A stretch of DNA of 64,000 bases from Larimichthys crocea. Its lineage: Eukaryota > Chordata > Actinopteri > Sciaenidae. The stretch lies in assembly GCF_000972845.2 (NCBI RefSeq), contig NC_040017.1, forward strand, positions 21,462,742 through 21,526,741, in the 5' to 3' direction. Both the position numbers and the translations under genes were made by a program. The notes under the pieces are model-generated. The model was not told the DNA's origin. It saw nothing but the letters and a program-made list of their open reading frames with translations, and did not search any database. Below are positions 25,913-38,100 of this stretch, one piece after another; the first letter of the stretch is position 1; each line of letters starts with the position of its first letter.

Positions 25913-26009
25913 ATAAACCAGAAGTGAAGATCGTGGTGACGTATCCTGAAGGTTTAACTAGAGAGGGCGACAATCTAGATTTAACGTGTATCGCAGAGGG
26001 CAAACCACA
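25913..26009 (+). CDS. cadm1: cadm1 exon 6: first part of third Ig domain
   Basis: Encodes (Y)-K-P-E-V-K-I followed by T-Y-P-E-G-L-T-R-E-G-D-N-L-D-L-T-C and A-E-G-K-P. G-L-T-R-E-G-D is near-identical to mammalian CADM1, and T-C is the B-strand cysteine of the membrane-proximal Ig domain. It enters in phase 1 and leaves in phase 2 (CCACA|GTGAGT), the only non-phase-1 junction among those in the window. The next exon supplies the third base of the codon, giving His after G-K-P where human CADM1 has Gln. Confidence 0.94.
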
Positions 26010-26292
26010 GTGAGTATTCAGCCAGATGGACACACTTGAAACACCTCAAAACACACTGAAATATCTGTTTAGTTTCACACTTTCCACTGTATAACCCTTT
26101 TTTAGCAGCCCTTGCACCCCCTTAACCTTTACATTTCACTGTACAATTTAAATGTTACCAGTTGTTTGCACGCTGAATAAAACACATCATTAGACAGGGC
26201 CTGCCAATGGCTCTCCTCAGACAATCTCAGATTTGACCTTTATTTCAGATTTCTAGCGTCTGAGTGATGTGTGTGGTATTTATGCTCTCTAG
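26010..26292 (+). other. cadm1: cadm1 intron 6
   Basis: A short 283-bp intron, GTGAGT to GCTCTCTAG. Nothing else is seen in it. Confidence 0.93.
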
Positions 26293-26465
26293 TCCCCATC
26301 AGATCAACTGGCTGAGAGTAGACGAGGATGTGCCACCTCACGCCGTGGTCACCGGCTCTGACCTCTACATCGAGAACCTCAACAAGTCCTACAACGGCAC
26401 CTATCGCTGCGTGGCGTCCAACGCTGTGGGGGAGGCCTATGACGACTACATCCTCTATGTATATG
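26293..26465 (+). CDS. cadm1: cadm1 exon 7: rest of third Ig domain
   Basis: Encodes H-P-H-Q-I-N-W-L-R-V-D-E-D-V-P-P-H-A-V, then L-N-K-S-Y-N-G-T-Y-R-C-V-A-S-N and ILYVYG/D. R-V-D-x-x-x-P-x-H-A-V is specific for CADM1. W-L is the core tryptophan and Y-R-C the F-strand cysteine. Two sequons (N-K-S and N-G-T) sit in the same place as in mammals. Incoming phase 2, outgoing phase 1 (TATG|GTAGGT). With exons 2-6 this completes three Ig domains, each with its cysteine pair intact. Confidence 0.95.
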
Positions 26466-27649
26466 GTAGGTATTACACTTCATTGCACTTGATGTTTAAA
26501 TGCGTCCATCACTCCTTTACAACAGGATTCAGTCTGTATTGCCTTTAGGGAGGTTTATAGACTTAACTGCCTACAGTAGCTCTGGCAGTCTGGGGATTGT
26601 ATTGGAACTATAAGGATTTACTACAGCATTTGTACAACAAACAGAGTCGCATTTCAAACATATATGGATGTGAGACATTATTGAGAGGAACAGGGAGCTT
26701 AAAATTACAGAAGGTGGCTGCAGTTGACAAATCCACAGAGCTCCGAATTCAGGTTTGGGATTTGAGCTGCCACTTGTACTATTGACGCATGATGAGTTTG
26801 AACCGTACAAAGTATTGAGTGACACGTTAGAAACCCAGAAAGTGAGATTTTATAAGGTGGATTTATATTTTTGAAGCAACAGTTTGTGCAGCAGAGTAGA
26901 AAATTAATCGTGTGGGTCTTGCCAAATACTGTATGGTCATACAGCAGACCCAGAAGAAGAAAAAAATATCAAAATCGATGCAGCATAAACCGAGAGATCA
27001 TTTTTATTCCCCACAGTCTTCTTTGTTGGCAAAACCTGGCACTTACATTTCCCACAATGCAACTTGACATTGGGGTGTTTTCTGCTAGAAGTGGTAAATG
27101 CAGTTTCAAAGCTGCTAGCCTCGATCAGAGATGAGTCTACAGAGGTCTGGAAAGATTTATAAGTCTATACTCGCAGATCTCTTTTTCATTTTCAAACTTG
27201 TAGTCTTCAACCTCAACCAACACTGAGTCAAGTTGCATCGCTTGAGACACATTATCAGATTTAACACAGCCCTTTTCACATATCCAGTTAAATCTCATCT
27301 TCACAGCAAACTTTCTACAGCTGCACGGGTCAACATGGCCGCTGTTACAGTCGTTTACCTGTTTATTTTGTTGGCGCTTTGGTCAACTGTTGTTTTTCTG
27401 AGTAAATTCGGCCACCAGAAACACTGATGTACCGTGTCCTTACAGTAGTGATGTTCCATCATAGTGGTTTGTACGAGATTTACCCAACCAGTTTACAAAC
27501 CGCAGCATTGCTCTCATACAGTATTTACAATCCGTGATCGCTCTGCTCAGTATTCATTGATTGGAAGCTCGGTGTACTGAGTGCAGGGATGGAAGTGTAC
27601 GTGACCAGGAAAAAAAAAATGCTTTTTGGCTTGCTTGCCAAGATGATAA

Positions 27650-27985
27650 GATTGATCCCCACGTGTGTCTGTACAGTAAATATGAAGTCAGCTGCCAGAT
27701 GACTTATCTCAACAGCAAGACTGGAAACAGAGAGAAACATCTAGTCTGGCTCTGCTGACAGGCAACAAAATCTGCCTACCAACACCTCTAAAGCCTGCCA
27801 ATTAACATGTTATATCTCATTAGTTTAAGCTGTACAAAAACTAGATCAAACAAACAGGCTGTTAATTAGAGGTGCTGGTAGGCTGATTTTATTACCTTTG
27901 GACAGGAGCAGCCTATCTGTTTCCCACTGTTCAGTCTTTATGCTAAGCTAGGCTAAGTGGCCTCTGGGTGATTCACGTTTAACAG
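27650..27985. mobile_element. Foldback (inverted-arm) element, family E
   Basis: The left arm includes 'aagactggaaacagagagaa', 'tagtctggctctgctgacag', 'aaaatctgcctaccaacacc' and 'tctaaag'. The right arm, at about 27866-27960, is the reverse complement of the same order ('ttagaggtgctggtaggctg', 'gattttattacctttggac', 'tctgtttcccactgttcagt'). The arms are about 90 bp or more around a central spacer of about 60 bp. No coding sequence is present. The same family is seen at 10130-10310, 42990-43300 and 45275-45425. Confidence 0.7.
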
Positions 27986-28975
27986 ACAGCAAATCTAATC
28001 AAATGTTTCCTCTACGAAACAAAAGACTGTTGGCTGCGACTACGCTATCGGCTTTAACTATTCGGTCTCGTAGCGGAAAATCAACTTCATATTTCGACAA
28101 TAAAGATGGGCTTCAGTTCTGTTGGCTTTCATCAAAGTGAAAGGAATTTCAATGTGTTCTGCAGCCAACGAGTAAAGGGCAATAGAGGGACCGTCTCTCC
28201 CAGGACCTGACTTTAAATGCAGCGGGCAGTTTGTTCCCCTTGGTTTGAACCACTGTTCACTGGAGCTTCAACATTTGTGTTTTTCTTTTTTAGGACACCA
28301 CAGTCCTGAATACAACGGTCACTACAACACACAATTAAGCCAAGTACATGAAGTAAATAAAATAAGACAAATAAATAAATTAACTTGGCTGCAATCACAC
28401 ATAATCTGGAAAAAAGTTTTCTTGTAAACAAGTGGACTATTTCAAGTTGTAGTGCACTCGGATCCCCATGGGGGACAGCAGGAGGTAACTGTGTGAAGTT
28501 TTAAAGGACTTCATCATTTACAAAACATGTAACGTGACGTCAGTGAAATACCCACTCTTTGGACCTTAATTCGCTAATTTTGGTGGCTGGCAGGGGTGAT
28601 GAAGATGAGGGGAAAATACATTTGCAGCAGGTGCAGTCATTGTTGGTGAGTTTAGCTTTCTCTCCTTGGAGCTCTTGCTCCCCGCTGTTTAGAAGAGGAT
28701 TTTGTATTTCGCTCCCAAGTTTCAATTTGTTTCTGCCAAGAACATTGCCTGCCTACCATGAAACCATGAAACCATGAATACGGGTGGATCTCAAAGTGAT
28801 ATGTACAAAAGATTTATAAATATTATTAGAATGTCATTTATATGTTGAAATGGATGTACCTTTAGCGCAGGTTCTTTGTTGTTTTCAAGGCTGTGTTAAA
28901 CAAATGGCAGTGTGTGGAACAGTGATACTTATGGATGTGAAGTTTTCTTGACCGTCAAACTACAGAAACTGACTG

Positions 28976-28999
28976 AATATTCATATATATATGAATATT
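28976..28999. repeat. 24-bp perfect palindrome
   Basis: The half-site 'aatattcatata' is followed directly by its reverse complement, with CTGA/TCAG-like extension on both sides. It is AT-rich and intronic (cadm1 intron 7). It is probably a cruciform-prone microsatellite derivative. Confidence 0.85.
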
Positions 29000-31900
29000 T
29001 CAGTGTGTGAGTGTTGAATGATGGCAAATCTGTGATGCATTAACTGAGGCTCAGAACGGCCCACTTCACTCAAAAATGTGTTTTGCCTATTGTTTCCTCA
29101 CTCGCATGTTTGACCTTCACCGTGCAGAATGATGTATGTGTAGAGTTTGACACTACAAGGCTGATTTCGCATTCATCTGCTGAAAAGAGAAAGTTTCTAT
29201 TCTCGTTTTAGACACACATGTGCAGGTGTGAGTTTATGAAACCAGCTTGGAAGCCAATCATGGTCTGATATGTAACTTAAACAAGAGGCCATGTGAAAAC
29301 TGTCTACACCGAAAATAGACTTTAGAGTGAAGTAGCAATATTTTCGTATTTGTATAATGTTTGTTTGTTTTAATAATAAACAAGAAGTTAAAAAAAAAGA
29401 TGTAATCCTAAAAAATATATTTGTTTTGGCTAAAAAAAAACATATTAGACATAAATTATTATTAGAGAACTATTTTTTAAAATGTTTTTAAATGTGTCTG
29501 AACAAGCTCTACAGGGAAGCTGAGAAGCTTGAGCTCCTCTAAAAACATGATTTGTGAAATTCTCTAAAATAAAATTAGGATATTAGTTATGCATGTTGTA
29601 TGTCATTAACTGATTTATTATGTATCAGATGTGCTGACATAAATAAATTAGGCCTACATGCAGCTGTAAATGTTTCATTGGAACTAACAACCTCAAACTA
29701 ACCCTCCCTACAAAAGTGAGTTCCCTCAGAAGACATAGAATATTTCGAATATTGCATCCAAGCATTACCCTTATATTTTATACCACAACATATTTTTCCT
29801 GATGGGTATCACACACACACACACAGTTAATTTATTAATTTATTTTATATTTCTTTTTTTATTTTCTGATCTGTTGTATGTTATCCAATCTGATCCAACC
29901 TGCTTGTTCTCAAGTTCATTTCCATGATGCCATTTTTTTAAACTCTTTATTGCACAACGTAGATCAAAAGTGACCCAGTGACCCTTTGTAATAAATTAAA
30001 TTATATATATTTAATCATTCAGTATTCCAGGTATTCCCCAGTTAACTTCTTCTGATAGTCAGACACTCCTTTTTTGTATCACAACCCCTTTAATGAAACA
30101 AAATCAAATATGATGTACAGCTATCTTTGGTAAAACACTTTACATGCATTGGATGTGCAAAAAGCATCTGTTTTCAGTCCTAAAAATATTGCATGCATGT
30201 GTATGCAACCTTTGCTTCTTCATAAAGTATGAAAGGAGAAATAAAAAATAATAATTTGTGTAAATATATTTAAGTCATACCTGTAATATTAAAGGATAAA
30301 ATATGTTACATTTGAAATGTATTAATTTATACACTGAAAATAAATATATGCAAAAACACTCAAACATTTGGAACATGAACATGAACGTCAGCCTTGATCC
30401 ATGTTGTGTTTTATAGCTTGTGCATCAAAGGGTTAATGAATGCACCCTAGATCACATTAGATACTTTCCTCTTGACGGTTTCATCCAGATGTGAGGACTC
30501 ATACTGTTCACACAACAACAATGAAACCCTCCGAGTTATCAGTAAACCTCTGAAACACTAGAAAGTGACAGAACAGCTCCGCGTTTGTCCAAAACGATTC
30601 ACACCCTGGTGGGTTATGCTATAGTACAAAAGCACGTAATTATGAAATTTATCACAAACAGATGCAGATTGTCAGATTTGGCCACTAAAACCGAACCCTT
30701 GTGTTCGAAGCTAAAAATGTGCGGGGATGGGACGAGGAGAGGAGCTGAGGTGCAGAGTGTTGTGCTAAAAGCAAAAGCTGTTGTTGAAAATAGGCTCATT
30801 GTGGATTTTGTGAGAGAGACGATTGCAGGTTTCGGGATATTGTTTTGATTATCACTCTGTCTGCTCGTTTAGGTCGAGTTGACAGCCATGAACTGTGTGT
30901 CAAAAAAAAAAAAAACAGCATTGTAACTTTTTTTTTCTGTGTTGGCGTGTTTGTTTATGGCAGTTGATGAAAATGTGCATTTGTGAGAATAAATGCATCT
31001 GTAATGGTTTTAAACGTCAACGACATTTCACCAATTGTAGGGCAAGCAGTGAATAGGATTTTAATGGAAGGACAAGGTCTTTCGGCAGAGGCGTCGAAAA
31101 AGCTGTCAGAGTCAGGAGAAAATTAAAGGAGAAAAACAGGCAGTGTTGTGGGTGCAGTTTTTTTTTTGACTGTATTTCTACACCTGGAAACTTGAAATCC
31201 CTTCCTCCTTAATGGTTTAGTAGATGTTGATGTTTTGAATTTGCAGGAAGAATAACCATGTGGGGTTTTAAGGAATGTCTTAGAAACTGGGCTTCAAACC
31301 TCACTAATCCAAATCTCTCAGGCACTCAGAGAAGTGCTGCTGTTCCAGTTTTTTTTATTGCTGAAAATATTTTCAATTGTGTATATATATAAAAAAATAA
31401 AAATAGACAACTCCTAGAGCGCAGTTAATGAAACACACACGGATTTTCACATCATCTTGTGTTTGATGTTCAGCACTTTCAGCAGGTTGGTTGACGTTCA
31501 CAGGAATGCGTTTCTCTTGCACCAGCTGACACGTGTGACTTTGCCGCCGTGACATAGGTTTCCTGTGACTCTCATAACTCTGCCGCCCCATGGTTATTCA
31601 TCATCGTGCTCTGCCAGGCAGATGATGACATCTGCTCGTTCCCAATGGGCCCATAATGATCACTTCCAAACAAAAGGACAGCATATGCCGGCTCACTCAA
31701 GGCAGGCTTATTCGAGCTATCGCGACGAAACTCCTAATTGTAGATTTACCGTGTTCCTTTTTAATGAATATAACAAACTTGTTCTCACAAACAGATCTTT
31801 AAAGTCATAATTTAAAATATATTTATAGTTCAGAAGTTTCAGCTAGTCCGCTTTGGGCTATTTCACATCACATGAGTCACGTGTGCCCTGTTAAATTGCG

Positions 31901-34529
31901 CCGTGTTCTTTATGCTGCACCAATAACACTGGACCAGAAAAACAACAGCTATCCTCGCTTCCTACAATATATTTGCTATTATTATTTGTGCGTTTGGCCA
32001 TGACATCTTCAATTAGTAACTTCCTGTCCACATATTTTACCAATTTCCTTTAAACACTGTTTCTCTGGTGTACGAGCGTTGGAAGCTCTATGACTTCAGC
32101 TGGCTATAATTGGACACTGGAGATTGGTAAAAAGGTGCTCATAACTGCGTATAATTATGTCTGTGACTCCCGCTCCTCTTTTCTGGAGGATTTAATCTCA
32201 GACAAAATCATGTTGTGGTCCATGTGAGGGTTTGTTGTCACAGACTAATCATGCTTGCAACAGTGGCTTAATTGGCGTGCGTTTCTGCAACATGGATTGG
32301 TCTTATTAAGATAACCTTTTGCTATTTTTGTGTATCTTTTCAGCTGCGACCCACAATATCAAACCGTCCACCTGTGCCCTCCTCGTGTCGCGACTTCAAT
32401 CTCATATTTCTCCACAAAATTAGCATTCCCCTTCTCTTGTCTGGCCTTTTTACTGTTTTGTTTTGTAATTTATGAGCTCTTGCCCCAGTTAAAACCATCA
32501 CACACCTGTCAGAAAATCCTTTTGTTTAGTCAACTGTGTGCAACAAATAGCTGTATTTTAATGAGTTGTTTTGTTTCTGATAAATATTTGCTTGTGAGCA
32601 TTATTGATAGAACCAAGCTGGATTGTCCATCAATTTCTCTTTCAACCTGCTGCCACCCTCTACTGGTGCTAGTCCTTCGGGCTCTTCCTATTTCAAAAAG
32701 ACTAATGACCTTTCACTGTGTGACAGCCCGGACAGGCGTGAGGCCGATGTAAATCTACGTCAAATCAAGTCCTATTGTGGCGCGTGTATTGTATGTGGCC
32801 GGTCGAAAAGGCTGAGAAAGCGGCTTGTCATGCTGTTCTCCACGTGGGTGTGTCTGTAGCAGGCTGTGAATTGTGCCCCCTGGCTGGTGTGCGGTGTGGG
32901 AGAGAGCCAGCCAGAGAGGGGCCTTTCTCTCTCAGAGGTTACCTGGTGCTATAACTCAGGCAGTATGCCTGTTGGCAGCAGAACAGCGCTGGCTTTTACC
33001 GCCACGATTTAGCCCACAGTTGACTTTTTGACCTATAAATCTTCTGTGGACGAGAAGCCAAAGATTCACAAGCCACTGGAAATTTGGGGTTTATAAGGGT
33101 TTTGACATAACATGAGGAGACAGGACTCACGGGTCTCACTGTTCTTATGAAAGGCTGTTGTGAAACTGTCCGTGTGAATCACGCTGATTTTAGAAACACA
33201 GCGCGAAACAACATTCAACTCATCGTCTTATGGTTTAATTTCTCATAATATTAAATATAACAGCGTATTTTATAGACGTTTCCCATGTTTTTTGTTGTTT
33301 TTTAAAATAATTTCCATATAAAACTTCATAGAAGAGTAACTTTTAAGCAAGACAAAAGAAAAACTAAATCTCCTCCCTGCTGTCGTGTTGGCAGACAGGT
33401 TTAAGCAGGCATAGATAAACAATTTCTCCTACATTGTTTCACTTTATGGTTAATTTTCTCATATCAAATTTCTCACTGATACAAATGCTCCCTGAAAATA
33501 TGGCCTCTCCAAAATGCACTATTTCAGCCCTCATAATGCTGAGCCCAGAGTCATCCAGCCTGGAAATTGCCCATGGAGAATTCTTGTTCGCCTGGATATT
33601 ATATGTGCCACATCCTATCCCAGCCTTTGTGAAGACCCTCTTCCCTGAATGGCCAATTTCCCTCTTCCAGACACTGACATTTCAGCTATCAGACTGCCTT
33701 CGGTCACAGGGAAAGAAATCTAGCCCACCTCCCTCTTCAAATACTGTCAGAGGAGAATCTTTTCCTGATACCCTGATACCCCCCTACCACCATCAACACC
33801 ACCTCCACCATACACTCCATCCCCGGCGGCAACATTATGCTGTCCTTGATGTTTTATCATTAGTTTGGGAGTGTGTGGTCCCCCACTGCTGTCTTTTGAT
33901 GGAGTGCAGACAGTAAAGGCATGGAGACAGCCAGCCAATTTCCCCTGCTGCGACTCTCCCACAGCAAGGGGTCGTGCTATCTTTCCCATGCGCCAGAGCC
34001 AGGCATATATTCCCCTGATGAGGAGGAGGCTTTCAGCCCTCCTTAGTACCATTGCATACCTGAATTGCCCTCCATTTTGTCTTTCTGATTATTTTGTTTG
34101 TGGGGTTAGTGACAGGCCCAATCAGTATAGCGTGGGGCGGAGGGCTCTGCTCTGAGCTCTGCTGTGCTGCAGCAGGAGACCACCAGAGCGATTTAATTTG
34201 CAGTTTGACTTAATTATTGAGCGAGACTGTGGAAAATAGCAATACCTTTCCATGATTGCCAGACATTATTATTCACAGTTAATTAGATAATGAAATACAA
34301 TAGCTTCCTATGATGTAACATAATGCAGCCCCAGCTTTTTTTTAGTCGTGCTAACGGGCGTGGCTCTGTCTGTCATGTCTGTAGGTAGGTCAGTCTGTCA
34401 ACAACACAACACAACTCAACTCCGATCCTGACTGAAGTAACTGTTGAATGGACGGCCGTGAAGTGTTGTACAGACATTAAAGGTTCACAGAGGACACCTG
34501 TTAGCACCAGAGCTTAAGGTTGATTTTTT

Positions 34530-34990
34530 TTTGTGAAAATCATTGGATGGATAGCCTTGATATTTGGTACATACGGTGTATAAATGTTGCCCAGAGGAGG
34601 AAACCCAACCACTTGAGGATTGACCCCTCGACTTCACCTCTAGTACCACCAGCAGGTCAAAGTTTTCACTCATTTTAAATCATGGATTAGCGCAGTTTTC
34701 TACAGAGGTTCATGGTCCCCAGGGGATGAACCCTAATGACTTTAGCGCCACTATGACTTTATTGAATTCAGTATCTCGATGAAGTTTGTTACACACATTC
34801 ATGTCCCCTCTCAGGATGTAGCGCCACCATCAGGTCAAAACAAATCTTTGTTCAATGCTTTGGTTTATGACTTAATACCTGTCAGCTAACACACTGCATT
34901 AGCACGGTGACAATGGTAAACATACCTGATTGACATCAGCATGTTGGCATTGTCATTGTGAGCATGTTAGCCCCTCTGAGCTAGAAACAT
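34530..34990 (+). repeat. Teleost dispersed repeat, family C (forward copy)
   Basis: Starts at 'ggatggatagccttgatatt' and 'tggtacatacggtgtataaa'. It continues through 'tagcgccaccatcaggtcaa', 'gctttggtttatgacttaat' and 'acctgtcagctaacac', and ends at 'cattgtgagcatgttagccc'. This is the most complete of the three copies in the window and ends about 130 bp before exon 8. Confidence 0.75.
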
Positions 34991-35123
34991 GTGCATGCTA
35001 TGATTTTTTTTTAGAGCACAGCTTCTCATCTTCAATGACTTTTGTCTATTTCTTTACTCTTGTCTTCCTTTATTTCTTATACATGTTCTTTATTTTTTTT
35101 TTTTTTTTACTCTTTTCATCTAG

Positions 35124-35174
35124 ATGCTCCCACTACTATCCCCACACCCACCACCAACCCAGTCAACACGCAAG
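35124..35174 (+). CDS. cadm1: cadm1 exon 8: extracellular stalk
   Basis: A 17-codon exon encoding D-A-P-T-T-I-P-T-P-T-T-N-P-V-N-T-Q. It corresponds to the D-P-P-T-T-I-P-P-P-T-T start of the mammalian CADM1 stalk but lacks the long threonine run. The acceptor follows a long T-rich tract (CATCTAG|) and the donor is CAAG|GTACTG; both junctions are phase 1, so skipping keeps the frame. The Thr/Pro content suggests O-glycosylation. This segment is alternatively spliced in mammals and affects shedding there, as known for the family. Confidence 0.9.
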
Positions 35175-38100
35175 GTACTGTATGCCCCCACTACTGTCCC
35201 TCTCAGCAATCATGTGTGTGTGTGTGAGAGAGAGAGTTTGCATGCAAGTGTGATCAGGTAATCGGGGAAGAGGGCTTGTACATCAGGCTAAAGGAAGCCA
35301 TGGATGGGCAGTTTTAATCTGATAGTGCTGCTGATAGGTGACATTGAGGACAGGCAGCACGCGGCTGTCAGAGACACCTGTCATAGTCCTTTCAGGTCAC
35401 ATGTTTGATCTGAGAATACGTAGAGACTCTGCTTTGCTGTTCTGCTATCTTATCAGCATCTGCAGCTATATCTCAAACGGCCCATCCATCATATTATAAT
35501 GCCCTTTACATCTCCCCTACAAATGCCAGTCACATTTCGTCTCTTGCAAGGCCGAAAAAAGCAACAAAAAAAAAAGTCAATAACTATTTTCTCCAAGACA
35601 TGAAATGAATGAAAGGCAGTTCATTTGAGGTGTTTATAGCACAGCAACCTTTTGGCATCTTTTATTTTGTACTTTGATTTAGCACTGTTTCGCAAATTTA
35701 TTACAATATTAAGCTTTTTTTTTTTTTTCAAATAATAATAATAAAAAAAAAAGATTGCTATTATTTCAAAAGCATCACTAAGGCTAGACAGATGGCAAGG
35801 CAACCTTGGGAGCTGACATTTGGATATGCCAGAATGTGACATTTCAATACAAAAAAAAAAAAAACTATCCTTAAAGAATAGATCAGTTTATCAATAGCTG
35901 CTTTAGCGATATGGCAATTTTGCCCCGTTTCTGCAATTCATACCATCATAAAAATGTGGAGAGGCAATATAAGCATAATAGGTTTGAAACTCAGTGGTTA
36001 GACTGCATCAAAAGCTCCAATATTCTAATGTGGCAGCTTTCAGATATCATTCGTTTATACATTTATCGGATCAAACAATCGGCTTTTCAATAGTTGTGTG
36101 TTTATTTATTCAAAACAGGGTCATATAAATGGCACTGACTGTAATTTGTGAGGTCTCCTGTCACTATGACAGAGCTCCTCTCCATTGCATGTTTTAAATT
36201 ACTTCCTCATGTCTGAAACTTCAACTTCAAACCTGCTTTCTCCCTCTCTCTCTCCGTCTCTCTGTCTCACTCTTAAATAAAGTTATCAGCAGCATGCCAG
36301 TGACCATGCTGCATGGATACAGCCTCTCTTCAGCTCTGTGTCTGGGTGTGGCTCAGTCAAAACAGGGGGTTGTTTTGCAGAAGTGTGCATTACTCTGCAT
36401 TTTTGCCTCCGAGCACTTCTCGTCAGAGTTGCACTGATGCAGCCGTCACCGTGTTTTCTGCTGAAACATTCCAGTAATTTCCGAAAGACAGGCTTGAAAG
36501 AGGATTTACGGTGATTTATGCAGTACATGCTGGGAGGATGTAATTGAGCTTTCTTGCAGTTCACTACTCTTCTAAATACCCTGTCACAGGGGCAATGGTA
36601 AGCTGGCTTGCGGTAGATTGCTTTGCACTACCTTAATCAGCATAACAGCACAGTATAGCATTTTCCACGCACGAATAAGGAAGTATACAGCACGATTTCT
36701 TATTCATTCATTATACGTGTGAATTGGCACTGCCACTGGCGGCACCAGCTGCGATTTGCTGTTGTAATCATCGACCACTGGACTACTACTGTATATGATC
36801 CTGATTTTAAAAGTCCAACCAGGCCATTTTGGGGCGCTTACATTTCAGTTATCATCACAGACATAGATTTAGAAAAAATCTTGATTTTGTGTGTCAGATG
36901 CTCATTAAAGTTGGCTCACACACAGAGATATAAGCCGGGAAATCATGAATAATCACGTAATATACATGCACACGTCTCCTCGTCCCATTTATTGACATTA
37001 TTCATTATTTATTGACATTCCTGTATTAGGATCAGTTGCTTTGTTTTAGCAATTTCTTTTTCTTTTGTTTGGACCTTAGACTATTGTATTAATGCTTTAT
37101 TTGGACATTTAACTGTGTGGACCTTGGAACGATTAGTATCTGCTAATGCCAATAAGGATCCAATAAAATAAACACACAGTAGATTTAGTTGCTGTGTTTG
37201 AAGATGTGTTTTGAATGTCCCCTTTTTTTATACCTGGATTATATATTGTGTCTTTTAAATGTCATGCTTTGTGCTGTATTTTAATACCTCCACCTACATC
37301 TGAGTATTTTATAGTCTGCTTATGACTTGGATGAACTTACTGAATGACTAAGCTTTCAAGTTGCTGTCATTCATTCAGCAGTCCATGATTTTTTTTCTCT
37401 GTAGTATAAAAGGGAACATGCAAGGGGATTTCTGCATCATGTTAACCTACTCCCTGCTGCTTTTATGCTTCATAATAGATGCCAAAATTGGATTTGATTT
37501 CCAAAATGTTATGATTTAACATCCTAGATTTTCTTCTTTCTGTTTATTTGATTTATTTATCCATCTATTGCCTTGAAAACTGAAGTCTCAGTTCAAAGTC
37601 TAAATATGTTGGGTTTTTTTTTTTGTGCAGCGAGGGGAGCAAATGTCACGTTAAAGTGCAGAGTGGCACAGTTGTTTGTCTTCTGTGCCGTTTCATGTTG
37701 AGAAAAGTTTCACTAGAGTTCATATTGTCAGATCTTTGAGACACTCAAAAAGATGAAGAGTGTGTATGTGTGTGCAGTGAGTCACCCTTTCGTAGGAACA
37801 CTTCTTTCATGGGTTTGAAAATGTTCAGACTGTGTTTAAATCTTTTCGTTTGACGCCTTATATCAAGACAAAGTCGGCAGAGACGTGCAGAGACGCGTTC
37901 TCACTGATCCAAATCCAAATTTGGACATGTCACGCAAAACACAGTAGTATGAATCGTATATATATTTCACTGTAAAGCAGAATATCGTGCTGAAGATGGA
38001 CAATACTCTGCACTATGTCAGCAGTTGTATTTCTTTTGGGGAGAGGCTAGAATTTACCCAGAATCCCCGGCTCTGAAGGAATAAAGGGAGTCTGTGGCGA

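Larger units (their letters stand above)
26466..35123 (+). other. cadm1: cadm1 intron 7
   Basis: 8.66 kb between the last Ig exon and the stalk exon. It contains a foldback repeat at about 27650-27985, a Thr-rich peptide behind a strong acceptor at 28294, a 24-bp palindrome at 28976-28999, very AT-rich sequence at about 29300-30400, and a family C repeat at about 34530-34990. The 160-codon frame at 33434-33916 has no recognisable domain. Alternative stalk exons of CADM1 would be expected in this intron or the next, but none is certain. Confidence 0.88.

Noticed and set aside
32340..32400. Acceptor-like 'tgtgtatcttttcag' followed by a Pro/Ser-rich frame in intron 7
   Set aside because: The Pro-rich reading is in phase 0, while exon 7 needs phase 1; in phase 1 the peptide is not stalk-like and no good donor follows.
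33434..33916. 160-codon plus-strand open frame in intron 7, His/Pro-rich at its end
   Set aside because: No recognisable family and no fitting splice signals; another frame of the same stretch reads T-T-I-N-T-T-S-T-I and briefly looked like a stalk exon, but no acceptor precedes it.
36294..36350. CT-rich tract followed by 'aaataaag' and a phase-1 open stretch
   Set aside because: Purines break the pyrimidine tract next to the AG, and the peptide has no stalk or Ig character.
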